Shown here: positions 19,961-31,286 of the stretch, one piece after another
Position numbering within the stretch: position 1 is the stretch's first letter
Layout: every line of letters starts with the position of its first letter
Source of the DNA: Tenodera sinensis
Lineage: Eukaryota > Arthropoda > Insecta > Mantodea > Mantidae
Direction of reading: 5' to 3'
DNA length: 64,000 bases
Assembly (NCBI GenBank): GCA_030765045.1
Contig: CM060964.1
Location: 174,682,852 to 174,746,851, forward strand
The notes under the pieces: generated by a model
What the model was told of the DNA's origin: nothing
Database searches by the model: none
What the model saw: only the letters and a program-made list of their open reading frames with translations
Position numbers and translations under genes: made by a program

Positions 19961-20165
19961 GTCCTCTGTGGTCAAGGGGTAACATGTTAGCTTCTGGTTC
20001 CTGAGATTGTGGGTTCAAACCCGGCAGAGGACAACGGACTTTTTCAGGCATAAAAATCATTAGCATGGTTTCCTCTGAGAGGAAGGTAAAGCCAATAGTC
20101 CTATATTGTAGATTTACAGCATGTAAAAAGCTGTAAGCCTGATAAAGAGGCCTTGAAGCAAAATT
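19961..20165 (+). mobile_element. tRNA-derived SINE (second family)
   Basis: The first 72 nt (19961-20032) look like a tRNA: the 7-bp acceptor arms GTCCTCT/AGAGGAC pair perfectly and a B-box GGTTCAAACCC is present. No CCA and no convincing anticodon stem, and about 130 bp of non-tRNA body follow (TTTTTCAGGCATAAAAATC..., GCTGTAAGCCTGATAAAGAGG). It interrupts or abuts the pogo remnant. No clear target duplication was found. A true tRNA gene is unlikely because the sequence continues as a SINE body. Confidence 0.6.
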
Positions 20166-21072
20166 AAGGACGTTTTCTTATTCAATATAGAATGGTACAC
20201 TAAGAAACATAGCTAATGAGCGTCCATAAATGAAACTCAGTTTAATTTATGATGTCTAATGCAATGGTCTTGCAAGTTAGAAAATGTCAGCGTGTCCTCT
20301 ATGTTTTGGGTTAATTGTAAGGATGTCATCAACTTAGCAATACAAAATTTTAACATTCATGGTGAGACAGAATATTAGAAGACCCCAAAAGAAAATCGTT
20401 TATGTGAATATTTGTTAAAAGTGTAATTTGTTTTTTGATGTTGGTATGAGATGGTTAAATGACGAAAATGTGCTACTAAAGTTCATTGTTACGAACAACT
20501 AAGTTTGTTTAAAGACGTCATAAATATTTCCATATTTAATTTTAATATATATGTATAAATATTAGAATTATGTGTTCAGTCTTAATAGCGAAGGGAGAAT
20601 GGTTAGGGATCGCTTCCCTAACAAGAAGGAACTATTTGATGGACGCATACGCGGATGTATACGAGAAAGGTAGTGTTACGTGAGATGAAGCCGGAATCCT
20701 TTCACTAGTGTGTGTATATTCAAGGTGAAAAGACGTGTTGAGGTAACGTGTGAACATTGTAGAACGCTTACCAGACTTTCATCAAACATTTGTTCCACTT
20801 TTTGAAAAAGTGGAAAGACTTAAATCATTTAAAACGGTGCTAAGAGGCTTTATTTTAATGTAAAATATAGAAAAATGTTGATAAAATAATACATTGTGGT
20901 GAAGAAACATCGTGTGATTTTTCATTCCATCCGTTACCACGCCCTAAGAGAAATAAGAGCCTCATCGCTCAAAATTGAAACACCCATACAATAAAAACAG
21001 CACCAATGGCAATCACTTGTAATTCTGATTTCAAGGTATTTCATTTAGAGATTGGCCAAGAACAGGTATAAG
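20166..21072. other. No gene recognised; one strong hairpin
   Basis: Contains TTCCACTTTTT-G-AAAAAGTGGAA at 20793-20815 (11-bp stem, 1-nt centre). Otherwise there are only short frames without motifs. Confidence 0.5.
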
Positions 21073-21086
21073 CAGTTTGCTGTAGT

Positions 21087-24000
21087 GGGGTAGTAAGGGG
21101 TAGTGATGCGCCTCCTATAGCCTCTCCTACCCAATTCCCATCCTCATCCTGCCCGTGGTGCACCCTGCTTTTAACAGATGAGGCTCTGGGGACCGAATCA
21201 CAGCGGTATAACTGTTTCATCTAAAATGGAGGAAATGTCCTTTACATATGTGCTGCCCTATCACAGCACAACAGCGTCCCTCAGAGGCACATGAGGGGAA
21301 GGTCGGTGGATCTAAATATCATCTATTTAGTCCTCCCGGCTAGGTCCGATGGACCCGTTGACCAACGATAGGTGTGGTCCCCCTTGCAAAATGGGGGTTT
21401 AAGTCGGGTGATGTAACTGCCACATTGTAAAACTGGTGCCCGTTAAGAAAACAGTTACATGAAAGCCACATACATGAATATGAGTCCTAAAGATAAACAT
21501 TCCGGAGTTAAAACTGTCCCCCAATCGGATCTCCGGGTGGGGACATCTTTAGGCAAATTTCATCATTGTTCCAATACTTTAAGAATTCTACAATGGAATG
21601 CAGGAGGCATGTCCCAGCCTAAAAAACAAGAGCTAATGAAAATATTAAAAGACCAAGATATAGATGTCTTCACAGTACAAGAAGCCAATATATCACAAGA
21701 ACAGGAAATATACTTTGAAATGGATCAGTACACTACACATATACTTCCAAAGGCTCGTCAAATAGCAAGTGGTATTCTTACAGGGATTAAAAGAAATATG
21801 AAAGCTACTATCCAAATCCAAAAAACAATGGAAGAACAAGATAAATCAGAAATAGTTAAAATTGAAGTATGGAAAAGTAACTACCACTATAGAATTTACA
21901 GTATCTACAATCCTCCAGACAATACACTAGATCTAAATTCTATTCCCATAGAACCCAAAACTATTTTAATAGGTGATTTTAATGCACACTCCCCTAGGTG
22001 GGGCTACAGAGATATAAATTCAGCAGGAAGAGTCATAGAAGACCTATTAAACTCGTCAACAATGGAATTAATATTTAATCCAAATGATCCACCCACTTAC
22101 CTTCATTATAATGGTTCGGGTACAAATCCTGACCTTCTGATGGTGTCATCTGACATAATTGACAATACAAAAAGAGAAATAATAGAAGACCCAGGTTCAG
22201 GCCACAGAATCACCATAAACTCCATAAGAGGTCTAATAAATAAAAGTAACAAACCAAAAGTTAAAACTTCTTGGAATTTTAAAAAAGCAGATTGGTCCAG
22301 TTTCCAAAATGAGATAGAAGGGAAGTGTAATATACTGTTAGAATCAGAGTTCAAGTCAACAGATGAAATGAATAAAAAAATTTGTGAAATATTATTGACA
22401 GCAGCCAAAACACATATCCCCAAAGGAAAGTTAAAGAAATATAGCTACTTTTGGTCTCCATCTTTATCTAAGTTAAAACACGAAAGAAATATAGCAAGAG
22501 TCAAAGCCGAAAGAACCAAGTGTCCAGAAGATGTACAAAACTGGAGAAGAAAAGCAGCCATTTTTAAGAAAGAATTAATTACAGCAAAAAGGGCCAGTTT
22601 CACAAATTTTGTAGAACATATGGACTATAGGAAAGATGGAAATAAAATATACAAATTCCTTAATAAAACAAAATTATCAAAAAATACAACTGAACCATTA
22701 AAATATAATAACAAAAGCTTAACTACAGATAGGGAAATAGCAGAATCCCTTAACAAGTTTTATGCTCAGTCACAAAGAGCACCCCAAGCGTATAAAAAAC
22801 AAGATAAGGCTATCCAAAAAACTATCAGAGAAACTAGTAAGCCAAAAGGTATACGAAATGATATTTTTATTCAGGATTTTAATGAAACAGAACTGGATTT
22901 AGCAATAGAACAATTACAGAACAAAAAATCTCCTGGACCTGACAAGATCCATCCAGAGTTTATTAAACACCTTGGCAGGAAAGGAAAAGAAATCCTACTT
23001 AAACTGTATAACACGTGTTGGAGAATGACTGTACCTTCCGACTGGAAAAAAGCCATTATCATCCCGATTTTAAAGAAAAACAAACCCTCAAACAATATTA
23101 ATAGTTTCAGACCAATATCTTTGACCAGTGTTATTGCAAAAGTGATGGAAAGAATGGTGGCATCTAGACTTAACTGGTTCCTAGAATATTACAACTTAAT
23201 TAATAGTTCACAGACCGGCTTCAGACAGAATCATAGCACAAGTGAAAATGTACTCCTACTAAGCCAAGACATCAAGGAAGCTTTCAATAGAAAGGAGGAT
23301 ACCTTGGCAGTATTCATTGATTTTAAATCAGCATATGACTCAGTCTGGAGAAATAAATTAGTTGAGAAGTTGCAATCAATAGGTGTGAAAAGTAACATGC
23401 TTAAGTGGATAACTCAGTTTATTTCACAAAGATTTTGTGCCACAAAATATAATACATACATTTCCAAATATAAACAAACACACCGAGGACTTCCACAAGG
23501 TGCTGTTCTGAGCACAACACTCCTTAACATATATATAAATGACCTTCCATCAATAATAAAAACTTTAGAAACCAAAATTGCTCTATTTGCTGACGATGTA
23601 GTCATTTGGACTTCAGGCTCTTCAAAAAAACCTGAATTAATTAAAGACAGAATAGAAACAGCCCTAAACAAAGTACATGAATGGAGCTCCAAAAACCTCA
23701 TGACTATCAATGTGGAAAAAACAAATTATGAATTATTTACACTAAAATACAAACCAGTTAATATTAGCATAAATTATAATGGTAAACCACTCAAAGCAGT
23801 TGATGATGCCAAATACTTAGGCATCACTTTCGACAGAAAGCTAAGTTGGAAAAAACATATAACAAACATCTCAGAAAAGGTTGAAAAGAAATTGCAAATC
23901 CTGAAAAGGTTAGCTGGTGCTAAATGGGGCTGCTCAAGGAGAGTCCTTAACACAACATACAAAATGTATATTAAACCAAACCTCTTGTACTGTTCTGAAG

Positions 24001-25248
24001 CTTTAATAACAGCAGCAAATGCTAACATCAATAAACTTGAACAAATACAAAATCAGGCTCTTCGCCTAATCACTGGAGCAGTTAAATCCACACCTATTGA
24101 TGCCATGCTTGCCTTAACACGGACCCCATCAATAACAACAAAAATAGAAGAACAAGCATTGCTCCAACACGAGAAAATGTTACGACTGCCAAACTCTAAA
24201 TGGACAGAAGAGAACCTCCCCCATTCAATCCTTAAAACTCATAGTAGTTTCCTAGAAAAGGTAACACAGATTAAATCCAAATTGAACATTCCTAACACCA
24301 GAGAAAATCTACTTATTAGAGAAAATCCATTGGAATTATTGCAACCTACCTTCAGTTTGGAATTAATAGAGGAAATAAGTAAATCAGACACACCAAAAGA
24401 AATACAAAAACTTCTAGCTCTGGAAACAATCAATACTAGGTATCCCACAGAAGAATGGCTGCACATATATACTGATGGATCCTCGAAGGAAAACCTTACT
24501 GGAGCTGGAGTTACATGTTCACATTTTTCCTTTTATCATTCTGTTGGCAGAGACACAACAAATTATGATGGAGAAATAGAGGCTATATACATTGCTCTCC
24601 GACAATTATTAAATCTTCCCTTAAATAAATTTAACAAGGCAGTAATTCTTTCGGATTCTAAAGCTGCAATTCAGGGAATATGTTCAAATACTACAAAGAA
24701 GTCAACAAAAATTAGAGAATGCTACAAAATGTTAACACAACTCCAAAAAGTTAATAAGACTGTTCATCTCCAATGGATTCCAGCACACTGTGGAGTCATG
24801 GGGAACGAAGCTGCAGACTCACTTGCAAAGAAAGCCACAACAATAACACAAAAGTCTAAATTCAATTTCTCATATTCCTCAATAAAACGCTTGATCATTA
24901 AAAATTTTTGTCACTCATACCTACAAGAAATAGAAACAAATGCCAAAGATAAAAAATGGATTACACTACTTTCCAATCCAGATATAATCCCCCAGAGACC
25001 AAGGAAAACAGCTGTTGCAGCCTTCCGACTATTGACAAATCATGACTGCTTGGCAAGTCATCTCTACAGAATAGGTATCTCAGCCTCACCGATATGTGTC
25101 CTGTGTAACGATCCAGCAGAAATGAATGAAGAACACTTGAAGACCTGTGAAGCATTAAGATCAGAAGAAACTACAGTTCAAAAGTATTGGAAAGCACGAA
25201 TGCTAATGGCTTCATTGCCAGATGCAAGGCACTAGAAAACAACAACAA
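21087..25248 (+). mobile_element. LINE with intact ORF and target duplication
   Basis: About 4.16 kb between direct repeats CAGTTTGCTGTAGT (21073-21086, 25249-25262; the first two bases of the right copy may belong to the AAC tail). It has a 372-bp leader starting GGGGTAGTAAGGGG, one 1258-codon ORF and a tail of AAC repeats straight after the stop. The intact frame and perfect duplication indicate recent insertion. There is no ORF1: either this element family has a single ORF, or the copy is 5'-truncated upstream of ORF2. APE + RT + RNase H points to the I/jockey-side superclades rather than RTE; the exact clade is not determined. Confidence 0.92.
21459..25235 (+). CDS. LINE ORF2 polyprotein: endonuclease, reverse transcriptase, RNase H
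   Basis: A 1258-residue protein expected to nick target DNA, prime reverse transcription there and degrade the RNA strand. N-terminal APE-type endonuclease: QWNAGG (N47), VQEANI (E75), GDFNAH (D173, N175), GSGHR (H249, where many families have SDHR). RT: PGPDKIHPEFIKHLG (about 490), FRPISLTSVIAKVMER, FIDFKSAYDS with D621, HRGLPQGAVLS, FADD with D712 and D713. RNase H: YTDGSS (D1006), GEIEAI (E1041 or E1039), LSDSKAA (D1066), IPAHCG (H1110), NEAADSLAKK (D1120). C-terminal knuckle CX2CX9HX3C (C1213 to C1230). All catalytic residues I can place are present. The start at 21459 is the first ATG and precedes SGVKTVPQSDLR, which the old copy also has near its start. Confidence 0.95.
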   Translation: MKATYMNMSPKDKHSGVKTVPQSDLRVGTSLGKFHHCSNTLRILQWNAGGMSQPKKQELMKILKDQDIDVFTVQEANISQEQEIYFEMDQYTTHILPKARQIASGILTGIKRNMKATIQIQKTMEEQDKSEIVKIEVWKSNYHYRIYSIYNPPDNTLDLNSIPIEPKTILIGDFNAHSPRWGYRDINSAGRVIEDLLNSSTMELIFNPNDPPTYLHYNGSGTNPDLLMVSSDIIDNTKREIIEDPGSGHRITINSIRGLINKSNKPKVKTSWNFKKADWSSFQNEIEGKCNILLESEFKSTDEMNKKICEILLTAAKTHIPKGKLKKYSYFWSPSLSKLKHERNIARVKAERTKCPEDVQNWRRKAAIFKKELITAKRASFTNFVEHMDYRKDGNKIYKFLNKTKLSKNTTEPLKYNNKSLTTDREIAESLNKFYAQSQRAPQAYKKQDKAIQKTIRETSKPKGIRNDIFIQDFNETELDLAIEQLQNKKSPGPDKIHPEFIKHLGRKGKEILLKLYNTCWRMTVPSDWKKAIIIPILKKNKPSNNINSFRPISLTSVIAKVMERMVASRLNWFLEYYNLINSSQTGFRQNHSTSENVLLLSQDIKEAFNRKEDTLAVFIDFKSAYDSVWRNKLVEKLQSIGVKSNMLKWITQFISQRFCATKYNTYISKYKQTHRGLPQGAVLSTTLLNIYINDLPSIIKTLETKIALFADDVVIWTSGSSKKPELIKDRIETALNKVHEWSSKNLMTINVEKTNYELFTLKYKPVNISINYNGKPLKAVDDAKYLGITFDRKLSWKKHITNISEKVEKKLQILKRLAGAKWGCSRRVLNTTYKMYIKPNLLYCSEALITAANANINKLEQIQNQALRLITGAVKSTPIDAMLALTRTPSITTKIEEQALLQHEKMLRLPNSKWTEENLPHSILKTHSSFLEKVTQIKSKLNIPNTRENLLIRENPLELLQPTFSLELIEEISKSDTPKEIQKLLALETINTRYPTEEWLHIYTDGSSKENLTGAGVTCSHFSFYHSVGRDTTNYDGEIEAIYIALRQLLNLPLNKFNKAVILSDSKAAIQGICSNTTKKSTKIRECYKMLTQLQKVNKTVHLQWIPAHCGVMGNEAADSLAKKATTITQKSKFNFSYSSIKRLIIKNFCHSYLQEIETNAKDKKWITLLSNPDIIPQRPRKTAVAAFRLLTNHDCLASHLYRIGISASPICVLCNDPAEMNEEHLKTCEALRSEETTVQKYWKARMLMASLPDARH

Positions 25249-25272
25249 CAGTTTGCTGTAGTTAAACCAGAT

Positions 25273-27583
25273 TTTTACTTTCTCTATTATATATTGTAAG
25301 TAGAGGAAGTATTATATTCCACCCAAAAATTTGATGTCAAGATTTCGCCAGAAATATATGTTTTGAGGCCCCCTGAATCCAACGAAAGCCTATTTAGATA
25401 AAGGTCCGTGTGAGTGTGTGTCTTTTTATATGTGAACAGGATAGCTCAAAACTGAAACGTCAGTTAAGAACCAAAGTTGGTATTTAAGTTTAATGTCTTT
25501 CAAGGATCTGACAAAAAGATTTTTAAGAAAATTCCTCCACCCTAAACTACTCTTTACATAGACATTTTTTGAAAGTTTTGATGTTCTCAAAGATGGCTCT
25601 TAACAATTTTGTTTAAAATGCCATATGTTTAAGATATTTTTATGACAAATGAAATGTATATTTTAAATTTTGTGGTTATAGCCTATATAGTCCTGTTTAC
25701 TCTTGATGACTTTTAAATAACTCTTAAACCGTAAGAGATACTGTATAAAAATATAGATCTTGTTAAAATACACAATTTATGTCCAAATGAATTTTTTTGT
25801 AGAGTGAACCAGTTCAGAGATATTCTTTGTTATTTGTGTGAGCTTCCCAAATACACTTTTCTCAAATGGAAGGTGTAATTCACTTTTTTATATCTTAGCT
25901 GTGCAAAGAGAACGGAATTTGAAAGCCTTCATATACGACGACTAGCTTTAAAAGATTTGGCTATCTCTCAAAGCCTAATGTAGGCCATGGCATGATTTGC
26001 TGAATACTGCTATAAGGAATTAGTAATTATACATATTACTTGGTGACACATACGCATATTTCGTGTTTGTTTAAATTTATAAGATACATACTAGTTTGTG
26101 GAATTATTAGTAAGAAGATTATATCCAGGAGTAATTAATCATGATTTATTGAAACATATGCATTGCAAAATGGCTATATTTACATTAACATATTTTCTAA
26201 CCTCATTTTTATGAAATAATAGACATAATTGCGATTGACAGGCAACAAAATAGGGGACTAATTCTTGACCCTGCAATCCGACTTTAAAAAAAAAAAATCT
26301 AGAGCAAATTAAGGAGATTGATAAGGGAAAAGGGCTGGCCCCATAGCGCAGCTGGTAGAGCACCTGTCTGCTGTGCAAGGGGTCCTGGGTTTGATTCCCG
26401 GCAGGGGGGTAGGAATTTTTCTCCAGCCAGGATTATTCCTCATCCTTCCCTGAGTCTGGAAGTATAATGGCGGCGCTGTGGCAGAGTGGTTAGACCGCTC
26501 GCTTACCACCTAGGCGGGACCCGCATGTAGTGTTTGTGGTGGACGAAATGGCATCTGGGCGGGTTTTCTCTGGGTTCTCCAGTTTCCCCCGCCTTTCATT
26601 CCACCAATTGCTTTATTATCACCCTCCCAATCATCCTGCATTTTATATCATCCTCTTCCTCACTATCATACCTGGTGCTTGGCTGACCACCTGCTTCCAG
26701 GTCTTCAATCTGGTTCAGAGATTCCTCTGCTCCCCGACAGGCGTCTGACCCTAGGCATTGGCTTGTAAGTCCTACATTAGGGGAGGGTAATCAGGTAAAG
26801 AAGAAGAAGATAAGGAAAAATAATTACATTTTGAGCCCTGCATTCCTTATTTAAAGAGACAAATACAAAATTTCAATTTGGGAAGTGATTGGTCACTTTT
26901 TGGTGTTTGTGGAGTGATTACTAAATTTACTGTTAATTTGTTCCGATGTTTTCAATTGCAATTGTTTAGAAGATATTGGTTTACAAACTACTCATGATTC
27001 TTTGTACATTTTACACACTCATCTGTATACTACACTAAATTAAATAATTCTAAAATGTTTAGCTGTCCCAGCACTTTATATATCAAATATCTTTACATTA
27101 TACAATTTTTTATCCTTTATCATTCACATTTAAAATTTTCTTCTTGTACAGATCTATTAGCTGGTATGTCTTTATGACAACCCCAAAATAGGACAGCTAT
27201 CCAACTACTCGATTTTCTCTCATATTTCCCTTGGACCTAGAAGAATACTAGCAATAATTTCTGCAAATAGTTATCTTGATTGACATGAAGATAGAGCAGG
27301 CATGGGGGAGAGGGGTGACACTAGTGCAGTTGAGTATTTACCCTCTCCACTTCCTGATAAAATTTGAAGGACTGGCCATCTCTCTGAGGTAGACAGACAA
27401 TAGCGGGAGACATGGCCTTGTAGCTAATCATTGTGAGGCAGTGGAAGGGGTTAAAACTATGGTGTAGGGGAAGCCACTCATTGAGTCAGTTTTCTCCATC
27501 TATGAGATAGAGGAATAAGAGTTTGTAAGAATAATTAGTACAAGAGTAGAGAAAGTCATGCGAGTGCAAAATATCAGATTTGT
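25273..27583 (+). repeat. Unclassified interspersed repeat, copy 2, interrupted
   Basis: 25273-25990 matches 2222-2890 and 27231-27583 matches the remaining end (ACCTAGAAG..., AATAAGAGTTTGTAAGAAT, AGTAGAGAAAGTCATG). The gap 25991-27230 holds a SINE (26332-26808) and about 700 bp that I do not recognise. The intact LINE inserted about 25 bp upstream of its left end. No coding capacity seen. Confidence 0.6.
26332..26808 (+). mobile_element. Two-headed tRNA-derived SINE, copy 2
   Basis: Same family as 3276-3769 but on the + strand. First head: A-box TAGCGCAGCTGGTAGAGC and B-box GGTTTGATTCC. Second head at about 26470: GCTGTGGCAGAGTGGTTAGA. The body ends GGGGAGGGTAATCAGG and a GAA-rich tail. Flanked by GATAAGGGAAAA (26320-26331) and GATAAGGAAAAA (26809-26820), 11/12 identical. 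Confidence 0.8.
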
Positions 27584-27589
27584 TTGTAT

Positions 27590-27835
27590 AGATTGTTTCA
27601 CTAAAGGAGAAGTTCCGTTTCCTGCATAATTTGGTTAGTTGCCAGTATTAATTTATTTCACCATGGCTATGGATGTGAGTCTGTTTCTGTAGCAATTTTA
27701 GCTTTTGTGTAGGAATGCTTTGTAACAGTGCTGTGACATCAAAGAAAACAATGAGTCTTCTGTTGTAACCATCAGGATTTTTTATTTTGTATATGAGATC
27801 TTCATAATAACACTGCATCATACCAATCCAATGTG
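27590..27835 (-). pseudogene. Possible Penelope-type reverse transcriptase scrap
   Basis: The minus strand reads RRLIVFFDVTALLQSIPTQK, comparable to RT motif A of Penelope-like elements (VSFDVxSLFTxVP). After a stop it reads LCRKRNFSFSETIYTN, comparable to the following LCLxxxYFxFxxxxYxQ block. Only these two blocks are seen, and no GIY-YIG endonuclease or later RT motifs. It could also be a chance match. Confidence 0.4.
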
Positions 27836-28273
27836 GCAGAAGTGACTTTACCTATTCTATTACAAAATGCAGACAACCAAAAACACTTTAAATTATAATG
27901 TCCTAAACCCTCAGGTACTTAAAAAATTAGGTTATTGTGAATTCACTTTCCAAGTTTTAATGAGCATAAAAAATGTATAGTGCCAAAATGTAAACTTGTG
28001 TCCCTGGGGTTAGCACACAGGATACAGTCTTAATTCTATTTAGCTATTTGGAGGCTTGACCAAAAGCACATTCCAAGTTCAACCATAGAACTTGTATGTT
28101 GTGCCAGGCCATTGCCACTTCACAAGTTTTTGTGCATGATTTATCCTTTCAAGACAGGTTTAATCCATTGCTCAGTGTTTTAATATTAATACTTAAATGG
28201 CAAAAGCTGTTATGCATATTTTTGAGATGTAGGAGACTAGTTTATGCAAAAAGTTAATAAACCATTATTTGAA
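27836..28273. other. No gene recognised
   Basis: AT-rich; may include more of the antisense RT relic, but I could not follow it. Confidence 0.4.
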
Positions 28274-30234
28274 GGGCTGAGAGCCTGAGTGGGCCCAGTC
28301 CAAATTTGTGTTTTTGGAGCTGATGCCATGTATGGATGGTCTGCTGAATTACGTACTTCACAAAATGGTTGGTTTAGTCCAACTCCCTCATAAATCACTA
28401 TAATAACAGCGTAGAGAAAACTCTCAATGAAATTACAATTCTCTTAAGAGCCATAGTGGGATAAATCCAAGCAGCCTATTAGAACATGCGATTCGTACCA
28501 CGTGATGTAAACATTCAATATGGCTGCCATGATTGAAGTAATATCAAAGAAGCTACAAAAGCAAGGAAACGTGTGCGAAGTTGTGATCAGTAGATGAAAA
28601 ATACGACAAAAAGGAAAAGGAACACAGGTCAAGAGTATATTAATTCAAGTGGCAAAGTTGTATGTGTGAAAACCTGCACAGACAAAGACTGTAAATGAAT
28701 TTGTGCTGGAACATATTAAAAGTTTTCCCACCAAAACAAGTCATTACCATTGTGTAGACAACGATAAATGCCAGTATTATTCACAAGAGCTATCACTAAG
28801 CAAAATGTATGAACTTTATTATTAGTTGTGCCAGGAAAAACAAATTAATCCTGTTAAAGAATAGTTTTACGGAAGTGTATTTATTAAAAAGTTCAATTTA
28901 TTTTTCAAGAAACCAAAAAGTGATACATGCTCTTTTTGTGATCAAATGAAACTTAGTGTAAGTCAGAGGGGAGAATCTTCTTTTTCAAAGGCTGAATGGG
29001 AATTACATAAGCGGTGTGCAAAGAAAGCACACAGTGAAATGAGAGCAGACATTAAAAACTCAAAAGACTGGTGTTGTGCACACTATAACTTTTGACATGG
29101 AACAAACATTACCTCTGCCTCTTCTTACTACTAATGTTTATTTTTATAAGAGAAAATTCTGGATGTACAGTCTAGCAGTGCATGATTGCAAACATGATTT
29201 AGGACACATGTATTTGTGGGGGAACACTGCTCAGAGGGGTTAACACCCCTCTAATATCATGGGATCAGTCTGTTATCTTACCTCAAATCAGTAAATTCAA
29301 AAGCTAACCATTTAATAACATACTCTGACACATGTGGGGGACAAAACAGAAACCAGTACATAGCTTCTCTGTAGGCCTGTCTTGTCAACCACACTCAGTT
29401 TAAGATAATAGATAAAAAATTTCTAGAATCAGGTCATTCTTTCCTCCCTAATGACAGACTTCAGTAGCATTGAATCTGCTAAATGCAAAGCCAAATCTCT
29501 ATTTTCAGTAGATGATTATGTGGGTTACATAAAACAATGCAGGAAAAAGAGCCCTTTTACAGTAAAAAAAATGAATCAGTCAGTTTTTTTTTATATCAAA
29601 GAAAATACAAAATTGAAATTTTCAATGCACAAGGAAACTGTAGATGGTGAAAAGGTGTAATGTTGAAAATTAAATGGATGAGATCTGATGAATCTCAACC
29701 CATGAAAATTAAATTCTCTAAATGAAATAGAAAGATGGAAAATAATTGACATTTCACCAGTGAAAAAGGGCAGAAACTTTGTGAAAGTTACATCTGCTGT
29801 TCCTTCGCCATGGTCTCTGCCACCAGCTTACAAAGAATCAGTTAAAATAAGTAAAAGTAAATATGAAGACCTAATGTCTTTGTTACGTTATATTCCACCT
29901 GTTTTACATCAGTTTTTCCAGAATTTGGAAGTGGAAAACTAAGCAGCAAGAGGGAATTTGTAGATGGCCCATTAATATTTTATCTATTTTGACTACAAAA
30001 TATTAGAGCCATAGTGATTGTGAAATATGTTGAATTTTGCACTATGATTTTAGGATAAGATATTTGTTTTTTGTTTTCATATTACAAGGGTAGTTTAATC
30101 AATGTCTACTTTATGTAAAAATGTTAACAGTTTCAAGCAATCTGCATTCAATAAATTATTTGATGTGCTAAATTTTACATCAATTTTTCTCAGTTCCAAC
30201 AAAGTGGCATTTGGCTCACTCTGGCTCTCAGCCC
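28274..30234 (+). mobile_element. DDE-like transposon with GGGCTGAGAGCC ends
   Basis: Left end GGGCTGAGAGCCTGAGTGGG; from the right end GGGCTGAGAGCCAGAGTGAG (18/20). The 1961-bp interior carries a decayed transposase-like frame on +. No target duplication is obvious: the left flank is ATTTGAA, and the right flank CTCATTTAA runs straight into the TTAA of the next element. I could not assign it to a named superfamily. Confidence 0.7.
28440..29942 (+). pseudogene. Transposase-like protein with SD-C-GQNRN and SGHS motifs, broken
   Basis: Reading through frameshifts, blocks appear in the order seen in a widespread family of uncharacterised insect and cnidarian proteins. These are SHYHCVDNDKCQYYSQ; CSFCDQMK (Cys pair); CAKKAHSEMRADIKNSKDW; LPLLTTNVYFYKRKFW; HDLGHMYLW; TYSDTCGGQNRN (about 29318-29355); KFLESGHSFLPND (about 29415-29455); FVKVTSAVPSPWSLPPAYK near the end. 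The SD and ES-G-H-x4-D blocks look like the second and third catalytic regions of an RNase H-fold transposase; that is inference from spacing. Intact members are about 600 residues; this copy has more than five disruptions. Confidence 0.6.
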
Positions 30235-30243
30235 CTCATTTAA

Positions 30244-31282
30244 CCTCTTGAGCATTGGCCATTTAAAACATCCGCAAGCCGAGAACTGCTACCCAATATC
30301 CAGCACAGGGCATTTAAATTCTTAAATGCGCTAAAAGTGCTTCGTATATACACAGCTGTATTTTGCATAAATATTTAGTTATTTTAATGAAACAAAAACT
30401 GGTATAAAACTCGTTATATGCAGCATACATGTACATCATCAGCAAAGTTGAGCTGCATTTACAAAACGTTGAAATGGCACTATTTTGTTTCACTGTGGTG
30501 AAAAGTTAACTTTGCTCTGTCGAACGCATCTAATATAAGTTCTCTGAAAGAAACAGTAGTCGACCCATTGTATGTGTGGCTTGTGCGTCAGCAAAACAAA
30601 GCATAGTGTGAAATAAAGCACTAGGGTATGCGTGGTCTGTGAGTCAACAGAATACAGCATGTTTGCAACTTTTCCTTATGCGTGTTTCGTAACTTAGTAG
30701 ACTCTGTTTCTTTCTTTGTTGAAATACACACATATACTTTCCTGCTTGTAGCTGAAGGGAGAAGTGGTATAAAAAGGTATTTTTGCACCAACTGAATATA
30801 ACCATATACAATTGTTTGGTAATTTGGAGAGCTCTAAACCCACACAGGACAATGACCTAGCTGGTCTTCTGACTATCAATAGCTCGCAGCCTAATTGAAC
30901 AATACCACGTTGGGGATAGAAAATCCAGAACCCCTGCACCCCTCAGGCTTCAAGGAAAACACTATCCTAAAAGGATACCACCAACAGCATCTCAAAAGTG
31001 TTTCGTGTGCCACAAGAAGGGAGTTCGCGAATGTGGAGATGTGCCCTTGTGTGTTTATCCCTGTTTTGAGGCATATCACTGCAGAAGGAACATATAAAGG
31101 AAAGCCAGTAAAGTGTATAGAATTTACTTATATGTTTCATAAAGGGAAAATTAAAATAAGTTGAGTTAGATAAGGGATAAATAAGGGTTAAATGCACAAA
31201 TGCACAGGACGTGTATACACGCCCATAACGCTTATCCGTCCCTTTAAATGGACATGATTTCACGTCCATAGCACTCAAGAGG
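30244..31282 (+). mobile_element. piggyBac-type element, internally deleted, best copy
   Basis: TTAA on both sides (30240-30243, 31283-31286). Starts CCTCTTGAGCATTGGCC and ends GCACTCAAGAGG. 1039 bp, same layout as 4720-5744: 5' noncoding part, C-terminal transposase remnant, 3' subterminal ACGTCC motifs and the palindrome ACGTGTATACACG (31209). It sits directly beside the TIR of the 28274-30234 element, so its TTAA target was at or near that element's end. Confidence 0.88.
30850..31100 (+). pseudogene. piggyBac transposase C-terminal remnant
   Basis: Same fragment as at 5290-5565: IARSLIEQYHVG, KRIPPTAS-like linker, then KCFVCHKKGVRECGDV in one frame and LCVFIPVLRH in another. It corresponds to the Cys-rich end-binding domain of piggyBac-type transposases with the catalytic part deleted. 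The upstream residues are too decayed to name. Relative to the other copy it lacks about 15 bp near 30990. Confidence 0.65.
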
Positions 31283-31286
31283 TTAA

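Noticed and set aside
19961..20032. tRNA gene candidate with perfect acceptor pairing
   Set aside because: The anticodon arm is poor, and the sequence continues into a SINE-like body; treated as a SINE head.
22106..25155. Several antisense frames of 64-105 codons
   Set aside because: They lie opposite the intact LINE ORF and have no independent support.
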